Below are positions 23,811-32,492 of a DNA stretch of 51,505 nt, piece after piece; position 1 is the stretch's first letter, and each line of letters starts with the position of its first letter. The notes beneath the pieces were generated by a model, which saw only the letters and a list, made by a program, of their open reading frames with translations, searched no databases and was not told where the DNA came from. Origin of the DNA: CAMAVH01 sp964628235 (lineage in GTDB: Bacteria > Pseudomonadota > Alphaproteobacteria > SMXQ01); contig CAZVLU010000021.1 of the NCBI GenBank assembly GCA_964628235.1, forward strand, positions 1 through 51,505, given 5' to 3'. A program made the translations under genes and the position numbers.

Positions 23811-25556
23811 TTAGTTCTCCTGCATCACCGGGCCGCCACGCGGCACGCGGATACTGTCGACGAAGTCCTGCATGTCCTTCGACGGCGCCGGCGTCAGCAG
23901 GCTCACCACCCAGGTGACCACGAAGGCCACCGGGATGCCGAACAAGCCGGCCGATATGTTGCGCACGCCGAACCACGGCTGCATGCCGCCGTACTGGGTG
24001 CCGACGAGGTAGAACATGCAAACGCCGAAGCCGGCGATCATGCCGCAGACGGCGCCGGCCGACGTCGCGCGCTTCCACCAGACGCCGAGCACGAGGGGCG
24101 CGAAGAGCCCCGACGCGGCGATGGAGAAGGCCCAGGCGACCATCGAGAGGATGTCGCTGGGCTTCGTGCTGGCAAGCCACGCCGCCGCGACGGCGACGAT
24201 GACGAGCAGCACGCGGGCGACGATCAGACGCCGCTTCGAGTCGGCCTTGGGATCGACCATCTTGTAGTAGATGTCGTGGCTCAAAGCGTTGGCGATGGCC
24301 AGCAGCAGGCCGTCGGCGGTCGACAGCGCGGCCGCGAGGCCGCCGGCGGCCACCAGGCCGGCGATGACGTAGGGCAAGCCGGCGATTTCCGGCGTCGCCA
24401 GCACGATCACGTCCGTGTTGATGTTCAGTTCGGCCCACTGAAGGATGCCGTCGAGATTGGCGTCCTTGATCGTGACCAGCCCGATGTCGCCCCAGGCTTT
24501 CACCCAGGCGGGCAGGGACGCGATCGGCTGACCGACGACGTTGGTCAGCACTTCGTATTTCGCGAAGGCCGCGTAGGACGGCGCCGTGAAATACAGCAGG
24601 AAGATGAACAGCAGCGACCAGCCCACCGAGATGCGCGCCTCGCGGACGCTCGGCGTCGTGAAATACCGCATGAGAATATGCGGCAACGACGCGGTGCCGA
24701 GCATAAGGCAGAAGATCAAGGCGAAGTAGTTCAGCGGATCGTAGGTCATGAACGGCTGAACGTGGGCCTTGGCGATGCCCATCTGGCCTTCCAGCACGGC
24801 GATCTTTTCCAGGATGCCGCCGTACATCAACTGCGGAATCGGCACGCCGGTGATCTGCGCCGACAGGATCACCACCGGAGTCAGATAAGCGATGATTAGG
24901 ATGATGTACTGCGCCACTTGCGTCCAGGTGACGGCGCGCATGCCGCCGAGCATCGAGCAGAGCAAGATGCCGACCAAGCCGGCGAACACCGCGACCTCGA
25001 AGCTGAGGCCGAGGAAGCGCGAGGTGATGATGCCCGTGGCGTAGATCTGCGCCGTCACATACGTGAAGGAGCAGGAGATCAGCACGATGATGCCGACCGA
25101 TCGGGCAAGATTGCCGCCGTAACGCACGGCGAGGAAGTCAGGCACTGTGAAGGCGCCGAACTTGCGCAGGTAGGGCGCCAGCAACACGGCGACAAGCACA
25201 TAGCCGCCGGTCCAGCCGAGCACGAAGGCCAAACCGTCGTAACCGAGCAAGTAGAGCGTGCCGGCCATGCCGACGAAGCTCGCGCCGCTCATCCAGTCCG
25301 AGCCGGTCGCCATGCCGTTGTAGATCGCCGGCACCCGCCGTCCGGCGACATAATATTCCGACACCTGCGCCGTTCGCGCCATGACGCCGATGACCGCGTA
25401 GATGCCGATCGTCATGAAAACGAACAGATAGCCGATGATCTGGTTGGGCACTCCCATCTGCTCGAGAATCGCGAGCACGATGACGAAGCCGATGAAACCG
25501 CCTGTGTAGATCCCGTAGACCTTACCCAGGTTGTTGATGAAATCTCCTTTGAGCAT
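23811..25556 (-). CDS. Sodium:solute symporter large subunit (SSS family)
   Basis: A 581-residue carrier with about 13 membrane segments. SSS family features include the PDFLAVRYGG segment, the SDWMSGASFVGMAGTLYLLG region near residue 90, and GLAAALSTADGLLLAIANALSHD, split around residue 400. It is of the ActP/VC_2705 type, which is encoded with a small DUF4212 subunit, exactly as here: the small-subunit gene lies 14 bp upstream. These systems import short carboxylates such as acetate, or related anions, with sodium. The substrate is not settled by sequence. Confidence 0.92.
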   Translation of the reverse strand: MLKGDFINNLGKVYGIYTGGFIGFVIVLAILEQMGVPNQIIGYLFVFMTIGIYAVIGVMARTAQVSEYYVAGRRVPAIYNGMATGSDWMSGASFVGMAGTLYLLGYDGLAFVLGWTGGYVLVAVLLAPYLRKFGAFTVPDFLAVRYGGNLARSVGIIVLISCSFTYVTAQIYATGIITSRFLGLSFEVAVFAGLVGILLCSMLGGMRAVTWTQVAQYIILIIAYLTPVVILSAQITGVPIPQLMYGGILEKIAVLEGQMGIAKAHVQPFMTYDPLNYFALIFCLMLGTASLPHILMRYFTTPSVREARISVGWSLLFIFLLYFTAPSYAAFAKYEVLTNVVGQPIASLPAWVKAWGDIGLVTIKDANLDGILQWAELNINTDVIVLATPEIAGLPYVIAGLVAAGGLAAALSTADGLLLAIANALSHDIYYKMVDPKADSKRRLIVARVLLVIVAVAAAWLASTKPSDILSMVAWAFSIAASGLFAPLVLGVWWKRATSAGAVCGMIAGFGVCMFYLVGTQYGGMQPWFGVRNISAGLFGIPVAFVVTWVVSLLTPAPSKDMQDFVDSIRVPRGGPVMQEN

Positions 25557-25570
25557 TTTGCTTCCCCCGA

Positions 25571-25837
25571 TCAGTCTTCAGCGACGCCGAATTCCTCATC
25601 GATCCGGTTTTGCTTGATCGCGAACCAGAAGATGAGGACGACGAAGATGATCAAGGAACCCTGCGCGGCCATGTAGAAGCCGAGCGGGAATCCGAAGATC
25701 ACGATTTTATTGAGCGTCGGCGCGAAGAAATGAACGAAGAAACTGGAGAGGAACCAGATGACCAGCGACGTCCACATCAGAGCCCTGGTTTTCGACCAGT
25801 GGGCTTTCGCCTTCTCAGGCGAAATTTTCTCTGCCAT
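25571..25837 (-). CDS. Symporter small subunit, DUF4212
   Basis: An 88-residue protein with two membrane helices (about 20-42 and 50-73) and charged ends; the segment HWSKTRALMWTSLVIWF is typical of DUF4212 small subunits of sodium:solute symporters. It is the first gene of a two-gene operon with the large subunit and would stabilise or assist it in the inner membrane. The ATG has a modest GGGAG ribosome site about ten bases upstream. Confidence 0.92.
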   Translation of the reverse strand: MAEKISPEKAKAHWSKTRALMWTSLVIWFLSSFFVHFFAPTLNKIVIFGFPLGFYMAAQGSLIIFVVLIFWFAIKQNRIDEEFGVAED

Positions 25838-26175
25838 GTCCTAAGACTCCCAGAGTAAATCGGGACATGGCGAAACGGCCGCCTAGCGCGGTCGCCGCTT
25901 CAGTGCGGTGAGACGAGAAATGCAATGTCCCCGCCAAGCCCCTGTTAAGGCTACGGCCCGACCGCGGACACGAACGAGTGTTGCGGACGAACGCGCAAGC
26001 CACCCCCGCCGGACTTACCGTTCTCTCTCGACGGATCCATCCGGCAACTAAACGCTCCTCACTCGACCGCGATGAAAACGCGGCATCTCGTCAGGGCGCG
26101 AAATCATCACTATCATTTCTCCCAAGCCGAAACAACGACCTATGCATGTAAAATAGTTCGGCATGAGGGGGTTAC
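25838..26175 (+). other. Divergent intergenic region without a gene
   Basis: These 338 bases separate the minus-strand symporter operon from the plus-strand gene at 26176. No tRNA fold, no plausible protein with a ribosome site, and no clear regulator palindrome were found. An AT-richer stretch near 26140-26160 (TGTAAAATAG) may hold a -10 element for the plus-strand gene, just before its GAGGGGG ribosome site. Confidence 0.5.
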
Positions 26176-26814
26176 TTGTTTGATACTATCCGCGTCGCGC
26201 TCGGCGAGCGTCTCTTCGGGCGTGCGCCAAACCGCGCCAAAATCGCCGATATCGACTCCCTGACCGCCGCCTTGGCGCAAGAAGCGGCCCATGTCGCGCA
26301 AAGCGCCACCTACAATTACCTGCGCGCCCGCACAGGTTTTTTAGGGCCTAAGCTCTTTAACGAAGCCGCCTTTCTCGAAGCCGTCGAGATCACCCGCTGG
26401 GAAGCCTACGCCGCAGTCCTGGCCGATCTGATCTTGATGGTCGAAGGTGAAGGGCGCGGCGTCTTGCCGCCCGGCGGAGCGCCGGCCGTATGGCAGACCC
26501 TTTATCGCCAAGCCCTTGCGGTCTATCCGCCACCGAGCCATCGCGAGGATGGCTGGCTTGGCTTGGAAGAAGCCTTCGCTAGTCGTTTGTCGGCTGCGGC
26601 AAATGACGCGCCGGCCCCGCCAGAGCGCATTGCAATCGCCGCCGGCCAGACGATTTTCGCGCAGTTGCCGCTGCATCCGGATATACGCCAGCTCGACGAA
26701 GAGATGGTCATCAATACTGTGCGCTTTCGCATGTTGAGGTCCTGGGAAACGCTCAAGGAGCGGCTCGAATGGCCGATGATCGCCGCCGAGATCCGGCGCA
26801 TGCCGGCGGAGTAA
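26176..26814 (+). CDS. Hypothetical protein, possibly a helical cytosolic protein
   Basis: A 212-residue protein that I do not recognise. It is predicted mostly helical, without signal peptide or membrane segment. The N-terminal region has a YNYLRARTGFLGPKLF stretch rich in aromatic and basic residues and the C-terminus has an acidic/basic helix ending in RRMPAE. The start is a TTG at 26176, supported by a strong GAGGGGG seven or so bases upstream and the absence of a better ATG. It stands alone between a divergent symporter operon and a convergent Rieske gene. Confidence 0.7.
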   Translation: MFDTIRVALGERLFGRAPNRAKIADIDSLTAALAQEAAHVAQSATYNYLRARTGFLGPKLFNEAAFLEAVEITRWEAYAAVLADLILMVEGEGRGVLPPGGAPAVWQTLYRQALAVYPPPSHREDGWLGLEEAFASRLSAAANDAPAPPERIAIAAGQTIFAQLPLHPDIRQLDEEMVINTVRFRMLRSWETLKERLEWPMIAAEIRRMPAE

Positions 26815-26851
26815 CGCACACCTCCGCCAGCCGGGTGCTGACGTGGTGACG

Positions 26852-27877
26852 CTAGCTGGTGTAGCCACGCCCAAGCCCGAGGCCGGCCAACAAGCGGCGG
26901 TAAGCGATGGAGGTGCGGTCGGCGGTGATATGCGCCTCGCTCGTCAGATCGAGCGGCAAGTCTTCCGGCGTCTGCGCTTCGACGAAGCGACGGTCCTCGT
27001 CGAAGACGCGAGCGTTGAACGCGTAAACATCCTCAACCGGCAGGTCCTTATCGAAGTTGCGCGCGATCGGCACGAAGAGGCGCGTCTGCCGCGCCGACAG
27101 CGGCGAGGCGGCATTGAGAATCCAGAGCTTGCCGTCGTCTGGGAAATGCACGATTAGGCGTGCCGCGAAGGGCGGATAGACGTCGAACGCGCGCAGCCAG
27201 CGAAAGCCCGCAGGGGCGCGATCCTGCAAGCCCTTGGGGAAATTGCTGACCTCGCTCCAATAATCGACATGCAGACTGCCGTCGCTCGGCGTCACCTTGT
27301 AGCTCGGCACCTCCGGCTTTTCCGGGTCGCCGAAGGACTCGACATGAACCCAGGCGAAATGGGCGACGTCGAGGAAACCCTCCATCTGGCGCCCGGCCGA
27401 GCCGGCGATGTCGACAGTGGGCGGCAAGATCGGCTGATAGTCCGCATCGTCCCACGCCGGAAAGGGCGCGATCGCCTTCGCCCCCGGCGGATCGTCGGCC
27501 AAGCATGTCCAGAGCAGGCCATAGCGCTCGACCGCAGGAAAAGTCAGCAGCTTTAGCTTCGGCGGGATCGGCAGATTCGGATGCGCCGGCACGGCGCGGC
27601 AACGGCCGTCCGGGCCGTACCGAAAGCCGTGATAGGCGCAGACGATCTCGTCGCCCTCGACACGGCCCATCGTCAGCGGCGTGCCCCGGTGGATGCAGAT
27701 ATCTCGCGCCACAACGAGGACGCCGCCGGCGCGATAGATCACCAGCGGCACATCAAGCAGACGGGCGCCATAGGGTTGGTCGCTTATGTCGATCAGCCGC
27801 GCCACCGGATACCAATGGCGCGACAGAACCGCCCAATCCTCGGGAGCGAAGCTACTGCCGCGCGGCGGCTCGCGCAT
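26852..27877 (-). CDS. Rieske aromatic-ring oxygenase, alpha subunit
   Basis: A 341-residue Rieske non-heme iron oxygenase. The [2Fe-2S] ligands are C61, H63, C80 and H83 in CIHRG and CAYHGFRYG. The mononuclear iron motif E166-x3-D170-x2-H173-x4-H178 is complete, with D170 the residue that normally links the two metal centres. Length and sequence fit the vanillate O-demethylase / phenoxybenzoate group rather than the larger naphthalene type. The ATG overlaps the stop of the ABC permease as TGATG, so it is coupled to the importer. No reductase or ferredoxin gene is adjacent; electrons must come from elsewhere. The substrate is probably what the importer brings in. Confidence 0.9.
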   Translation of the reverse strand: MREPPRGSSFAPEDWAVLSRHWYPVARLIDISDQPYGARLLDVPLVIYRAGGVLVVARDICIHRGTPLTMGRVEGDEIVCAYHGFRYGPDGRCRAVPAHPNLPIPPKLKLLTFPAVERYGLLWTCLADDPPGAKAIAPFPAWDDADYQPILPPTVDIAGSAGRQMEGFLDVAHFAWVHVESFGDPEKPEVPSYKVTPSDGSLHVDYWSEVSNFPKGLQDRAPAGFRWLRAFDVYPPFAARLIVHFPDDGKLWILNAASPLSARQTRLFVPIARNFDKDLPVEDVYAFNARVFDEDRRFVEAQTPEDLPLDLTSEAHITADRTSIAYRRLLAGLGLGRGYTS

Positions 27878-28668
27878 CAGGCGCCGGCGCTCATGGACGA
27901 GCGGAAGGCCCAGCGGGTCGAGCGACGCTCGATCACGGCGAAGATCGCGTACATGACGATGCCCTCGATGGCGAGGGCGATCAGCCCGGCAAAGACCAGC
28001 GACATCTGGAAGTTCGAGCCGGCCTGCACCATGAGATAGCCGAGCCCGGCATTGGCGGCGATGGTCTCGGAGACGACCGTGCCGACGAAAGCCAGCGTGA
28101 TCGCCACCTTCAGCGAGCCGTAAAGATAGGGCAGGGTGCGCGGGATGCCGACCTTGAGCATGATGTCGAGCTTGCGCGCCCCCAGAGCGCGCAGCACGTC
28201 CTCCAGCTCCGGCTCCATGGTCGCGAGGCCGGTCGCCACGTTCACCACCACCGGGAAAAACGAAATGAGGAAGGCCGTGATGATCGCCGGCACTTCGCCG
28301 ATGCCGAACCAGATCACCAGGATCGGCACCACGGCGACTTTCGGAATTGTGTTGAAGCCGATCATCACCGGATAGAGGCTGCGATAGATCGTGCGCGACC
28401 AGCCGACCAGCAGGCCGAGCGCCACGCCGAACACGACAGCCAGCCCGAAGCCGACCATCGTCGTCCATAGCGTGACGAAGGAATGGCGCAGCAACGGCTG
28501 CCAATAGCGGATCATGGCTTCGACGATGCGCGACGGCGCCGGCAAGATGAATGGATCGACCTTGAAGGCCCAGCAGGCGAATTCCCAGATCAGGAACAAG
28601 GCGATGGTGAACAGCAGCGGCGCGGTGGCGTCGGCGGTGCGAATCAGGCTGCGGCGCAACGCGTTCAT
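27877..28668 (-). CDS. ABC transporter permease (SsuC/TauC type)
   Basis: A 263-residue inner-membrane permease with six hydrophobic segments and the cytoplasmic coupling loop around EDVLRALGARKLDIMLKVGIP (split at about residues 155-175), the EAA-type contact with the ATPase. The family imports sulfonates, nitrate, thiamine precursors and aromatic anions. Its start overlaps the ATPase stop by 4 bp, and its stop overlaps the Rieske gene, so three genes form a tight operon downstream of the binding protein. Confidence 0.92.
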   Translation of the reverse strand: MNALRRSLIRTADATAPLLFTIALFLIWEFACWAFKVDPFILPAPSRIVEAMIRYWQPLLRHSFVTLWTTMVGFGLAVVFGVALGLLVGWSRTIYRSLYPVMIGFNTIPKVAVVPILVIWFGIGEVPAIITAFLISFFPVVVNVATGLATMEPELEDVLRALGARKLDIMLKVGIPRTLPYLYGSLKVAITLAFVGTVVSETIAANAGLGYLMVQAGSNFQMSLVFAGLIALAIEGIVMYAIFAVIERRSTRWAFRSSMSAGA

Positions 28669-29462
28669 GCCTGCTGCCTGACTTCGGCGATTTTGCCGCG
28701 CAGATCATGGACGATTTTGGTGAAAGCCGGCTCGTAGGTGACGGCGATGTCGCGCGGACGCGGCAGATCGATCTTGCGGCTTTCGACGACGCGGCCGGGC
28801 CTGGCGCTCATGACATGCACGGTATCGGCCAGGAATGTCGCCTCGCGTAGATCATGGGTGACGAGAATCACCGTGAAGCCGAGCTTTTGCCAAAGATCGC
28901 GCAACACGCACCACAACTCCTCACGCGTGAAGGCATCAAGCGCGCCGAACGGCTCGTCGAGCATCAAAAGTTCAGGTTCGTGAATCAGGGCGCGGCAGAG
29001 CGAAACGCGCTGCTGCATGCCGCCCGACAATTGCCAGGGGTATCGGTCGCCGAAGCCGCCGAGACCGACGGTGGCGAGCAGGGATTCAGCCTTCTCGCGA
29101 TAGGCTTTCTTTTCCTTGCGCAGGCGCGAACGGTGCGGCTGCACGATCTCGAGCGGCAGCATCACGTTGTCAAGCACCGTACGCCACGGAAGCATGTTGG
29201 GATTCTGGAAGGCCATGCCGACGATTTTCACCGGCCCGGTGACTTCCTTGCCGTCGACCGCGATGCGGCCGGCGTCCGGGCGGACCAGGCCGGTCACAAG
29301 CTTCATCAAGGTGGATTTGCCGCAGCCCGAGGGGCCGACGACGGCGGCGAACTCGCCGCGCTCGACCTGCAGGCTGTTGTCCTGCAGGGCGAGCACGCCG
29401 GCGGAGCCGGGAGAGCCGCGATAGGTCAGGGTGACGCGGAAGATATTGACGAAGGACGTCAC
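28665..29462 (-). CDS. ABC transporter ATP-binding protein (SsuB/TauB type)
   Basis: A 265-residue ATPase with Walker A GPSGCGKST, Q-loop AFQNPNMLPW, signature LSGGMQQR, Walker B LLMLDEPFGALD and H-loop VTHDLREA. The LPWRT sequence after the Q-loop is typical of the nitrate/sulfonate/taurine group. It starts at a GTG (29462). It pairs with the permease downstream and the binding protein 49 bp upstream. Confidence 0.94.
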   Translation of the reverse strand: MTSFVNIFRVTLTYRGSPGSAGVLALQDNSLQVERGEFAAVVGPSGCGKSTLMKLVTGLVRPDAGRIAVDGKEVTGPVKIVGMAFQNPNMLPWRTVLDNVMLPLEIVQPHRSRLRKEKKAYREKAESLLATVGLGGFGDRYPWQLSGGMQQRVSLCRALIHEPELLMLDEPFGALDAFTREELWCVLRDLWQKLGFTVILVTHDLREATFLADTVHVMSARPGRVVESRKIDLPRPRDIAVTYEPAFTKIVHDLRGKIAEVRQQA

Positions 29463-29510
29463 CGCCAGCCTCGATCCGTGAGCCGTTGCGCCGCTTAGTA
29501 CTTACGCCGC

Positions 29511-30548
29511 CTAATATTTGCGGTCTGCGGCGGGCGGCAGGTACTGAGCGTCGAACACGTCGGCGACGGTCGGCTTCTTCTTGAAGTCGTAGGTCACGCC
29601 GACCTGGTCGATCGACTTGGTCATGCGTGCGGGGTCGATGCCGCCGAGGCCGTTGGCCTTAGTCCAGGGCGTGGCGATATTGTCCTTCAGCGCCATCTTG
29701 AGACGGGCCAGTTCGACCTTTTCGTCGCCGGTGTCGTTGCGCTTCATCACCGACTTGATCGCAGACTCGGGGTCCTTGATGGTGTCCTGCATGCCCTTGA
29801 TGGTCGCCTTGACGAAGCCGGCGACGACCTTCGGGTTGGCCTTGGCGAATTCCGGATTGACCATCACGGCGTTGCCATAGAGCGTCAGGCCGTAATCGGA
29901 CATCAGCATCACCTTGATGTCGCTTTCAGCGATGCCGTTCTGCACCAGATTGAAGTAGGACGAGAAGGAGAAGCCGGTGATGGCGTCGACGTCGCCCTTG
30001 GCGAGCATCGGCTCGCGCACCGGGAAGCCGACGTTCTCGATCTTCACCTTGGATGCGTCGATGCCGTTCTCCTGCACGAAGGCTTTCCACTGGGCGAAGG
30101 CGCCGTCGGGCGCCGGCGCGCCGAGGATCTTGCCTTCAAGGTCTTTGGGCTTGGCGATGCCCTTCTTCGCCGTGCTGATGATGGCGAAGGGCGGCACGTC
30201 ATAGACCATCAGAACGGACTTCACGGCTTTGTCGGGATTCTCGTTCTGGAACTTGAACAGCGAATTGATGTCGAAGAAGCCGAGCGGGTAGGTGCCGGCG
30301 GCGACGCGGGCAATGCCGGCGACCGAGCCGGGGCCGCTGTCGACCGTCACGTCCAACCCTTCGGCCTTGTAGTAGCCCTTGTCGATGGCGACGAAGTAGG
30401 GCGCCGACGGGCCCTCGAACTTCCAGTCGAGCGCGAACTTGACGGCGGTCTGCGCGGCCGCGCCCTGCGCGATGCCGAAGGTCGCTGCGCCAAGAACGAC
30501 GGCGGACAGGACGCCGCGAATCTGCCGAGTGATCCGAAGAGAGTGCAT
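29511..30548 (-). CDS. NMT1/ThiY-like ABC substrate-binding protein
   Basis: A 345-residue periplasmic binding protein. A signal peptide of about 32 residues ends in AQGAAAQ. The mature N-terminus, VKFALDWKFEGPSAPYFVA followed by GYYKAEGLDV, is typical of NMT1/ThiY/SsuA-like proteins. The chosen ATG (30548) puts the signal peptide at the N-terminus and has AAGGGG upstream; a longer frame to 30686 is not preferred. It feeds the adjacent ATPase and permease. Given the following Rieske oxygenase, an aromatic or heterocyclic ligand is possible; the nearby urate genes make a purine breakdown product another option. Confidence 0.92.
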   Translation of the reverse strand: MHSLRITRQIRGVLSAVVLGAATFGIAQGAAAQTAVKFALDWKFEGPSAPYFVAIDKGYYKAEGLDVTVDSGPGSVAGIARVAAGTYPLGFFDINSLFKFQNENPDKAVKSVLMVYDVPPFAIISTAKKGIAKPKDLEGKILGAPAPDGAFAQWKAFVQENGIDASKVKIENVGFPVREPMLAKGDVDAITGFSFSSYFNLVQNGIAESDIKVMLMSDYGLTLYGNAVMVNPEFAKANPKVVAGFVKATIKGMQDTIKDPESAIKSVMKRNDTGDEKVELARLKMALKDNIATPWTKANGLGGIDPARMTKSIDQVGVTYDFKKKPTVADVFDAQYLPPAADRKY

Positions 30549-30725
30549 GAAGGATTGCCCCTTATCCCGAAAATGGTTTTGCGGGCCCGAACGACTGGCC
30601 CTTGGAAAATGGTCAGCAAGCGCTATGCCAGCAGAACAGCCTGCTGTTGTATGCAGGCATATAGCGAACGCTAGGGAAATAGGCATTAAGTTGCGCCCCG
30701 CGAACCGGCGCTGCCTAATTCTTAA

Positions 30726-31586
30726 TCAACTGCCGCGATAGGTCGTATAGCCTCCCGGGCTGGCCAGTAGCGGAACATGATAATGGCCTTCGGCGTCCGC
30801 CACGTTGAAACGGATCGGCACGATGCCGAGAAAGCCCGCCGGGCCGAAATAACCACCCACATCGAAGCGCAGTTCATAGCTGCCGATCGGTACTGGACGG
30901 CCGGCGATCAGCGGCGCGTCGGTGCGGCCATCCGCGTTGGTGACGGCGCGGGTGACGAAACGCGCGCTCCCGTCGGCGGCCACTTCGTACAGTTCGACGG
31001 CGACGCCTGCCGCCGGCTTACCGACGCTGGTGTCGAGAACATGGGTACTGATGCGCCCGGCGAGCGGCAGTTTATCGTCCGCCTCGACCTTCTGGTCGAG
31101 CCGCAGCGCGGCGATGCGCAGGATTTCCCCGAGCGCGGTTTCCGTTTCCTGCAGCGGATCATTGGCGATGCGGCGTTCGAATTCGCGCAGGATCGAGTCC
31201 TTCGTATGGCGGCGGACGCAAACGATGAAGGGGATGCCGAATTTGACGCGATAGGCGTCGTTCAAGCGATGGAAGGCGGCGTAGTCGGCGTCCGATAGCC
31301 GATCGAGACCGGCGGCGGCCTGTTCGGCCGTCGACTCGGCCGTGAGCGTGCCGGCTTTGGCCGCTTTACCGGCCAAATCGGGGTGCGCCTGGATCAAGGC
31401 GCGCTGCTTGGCCGGATCGGCGGCGCGCAGCGCCTTGGCCAGCGCGTCATAGAGCGCCCCCAAGCTGGCGAAGGGCCGCTGGCTGGCCACGGCTTCGGCA
31501 ACCCAGGGCGATTGCTCGAACACATCGGCCAGCGCCATGACGAAGGAGACTTTCGAACCGCTATTAAGCTCTGCAAGGGTTGTCAT
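30726..31586 (-). CDS. OHCU decarboxylase / 5-hydroxyisourate hydrolase fusion
   Basis: A 286-residue bifunctional enzyme of urate breakdown. Residues 1-165 are OHCU decarboxylase (UraD): catalytic H68 in HPDLAGKA, TAESTAEQAAAGLD and FGIPFIVCVR. Residues 178-286 are the transthyretin-like hydroxyisourate hydrolase (UraH/PucM type): STHVLDTSVGKPA with H182 and the diagnostic C-terminal YRGS. The order is opposite to the reaction order, as in plant allantoin synthase. Together the halves convert 5-hydroxyisourate to S-allantoin. The start overlaps the puuE stop by 4 bp. No peroxisomal or export signal is present. Confidence 0.94.
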   Translation of the reverse strand: MTTLAELNSGSKVSFVMALADVFEQSPWVAEAVASQRPFASLGALYDALAKALRAADPAKQRALIQAHPDLAGKAAKAGTLTAESTAEQAAAGLDRLSDADYAAFHRLNDAYRVKFGIPFIVCVRRHTKDSILREFERRIANDPLQETETALGEILRIAALRLDQKVEADDKLPLAGRISTHVLDTSVGKPAAGVAVELYEVAADGSARFVTRAVTNADGRTDAPLIAGRPVPIGSYELRFDVGGYFGPAGFLGIVPIRFNVADAEGHYHVPLLASPGGYTTYRGS

Positions 31587-32488
31587 GCCGGATGATGCTC
31601 ATGCCAATGGCGGGCGATATCCACCCGGCGCGCCACCCAGACCTTGTCGTGCTTTTGCACATACTCGAGGAAGCGGGCGAGGCCCGCCGCGCGGCCCGGC
31701 CGGCCGGCCAGGCGGCAATGCAGACCGACCGACATCATCTTCGGCGCACTGGTGCCTTCGAGATAAAGCTGATCGAAGCTGTCCTTGAGGTAGAGATAGA
31801 AATCTTCGCCATTGGAAAAGCCTTGCGCGTTGGTGAAGCGCATGTCGTTGGCATCGAGTGTGTAAGGGATGATCAGATGTGGCTTGGCGCTCTTGACCCA
31901 ATAGGGCAGATCGTCGGCGTAAGAATCTGACGAATAGAGGAAGCCGCCGTCCGCCATCACCAGTTTCAACGTATTGACCGAGCTGCGTCCCGTGTACCAG
32001 CCGAGCGGCCGCTCACCGGTGACGGTGCTGTGAATGGCGATGGCCTCGGCCATCTGGGCGCGCTCCTCGGCCTCCGGCATGTCACGGTATTCGATCCATT
32101 TGAGCGCGTGGCTGGCGATCTCCCAGCCGCTCTCTTTCATCGCCGCGACGACCGCAGGATTGCGCGCCAGCGCCGTGGCAACGCCGAACACGGTGACCGG
32201 CATCCGGCGTTCGCTGAACAGACGATGCAGCCGCCAAAAGCCTGCGCGCGCGCCATATTCAAACATTGACTCGATGTTCATATGCCGCTGGCCCGGCCAG
32301 GGCTGCGCGCCCAGCACATCGGACAGGAACGCCTCGGACGCCGCGTCGCCGTGCAGGATGTTGTTCTCGCCGCCTTCCTCGTAATTGACGACGAACTGCA
32401 CGGCGATGCGCGCGCCGCCCGGCCATTTCGGGTCGGGCGGCGTGCGGCCGTAGCCGGTCAAATCGCGCGGGTAGCTCTCGTCCATCAT
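31583..32488 (-). CDS. puuE: Allantoinase PuuE (polysaccharide-deacetylase fold)
   Basis: A 301-residue allantoinase of the PuuE type, not related to the usual dihydroorotase-like allantoinase. It starts with YPRDLTGYGRTPPDPKWPGG, the hallmark N-terminus, and has FVVNYEEGGENN, EIASHALKWIEY and GWYTGRSS. PuuE hydrolyses allantoin to allantoate without metal. The gene lies 4 bp after puuD and overlaps the UraD/UraH fusion, giving an operon from urate to allantoate. Confidence 0.95.
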   Translation of the reverse strand: MMDESYPRDLTGYGRTPPDPKWPGGARIAVQFVVNYEEGGENNILHGDAASEAFLSDVLGAQPWPGQRHMNIESMFEYGARAGFWRLHRLFSERRMPVTVFGVATALARNPAVVAAMKESGWEIASHALKWIEYRDMPEAEERAQMAEAIAIHSTVTGERPLGWYTGRSSVNTLKLVMADGGFLYSSDSYADDLPYWVKSAKPHLIIPYTLDANDMRFTNAQGFSNGEDFYLYLKDSFDQLYLEGTSAPKMMSVGLHCRLAGRPGRAAGLARFLEYVQKHDKVWVARRVDIARHWHEHHPA

Positions 32489-32492
32489 GCCC

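Noticed and set aside
27878..28708. N-terminal extension that would fuse a 270-residue segment to the Rieske oxygenase
   Set aside because: This stretch is the ABC permease gene read in another frame; the oxygenase begins with ATG at 27877 in a TGATG overlap.
30639..30658. Inverted repeat GCCTGC/GCAGGC upstream of the ABC binding protein
   Set aside because: Six-base arms around eight bases are frequent in GC-rich DNA and no other operator feature was found.
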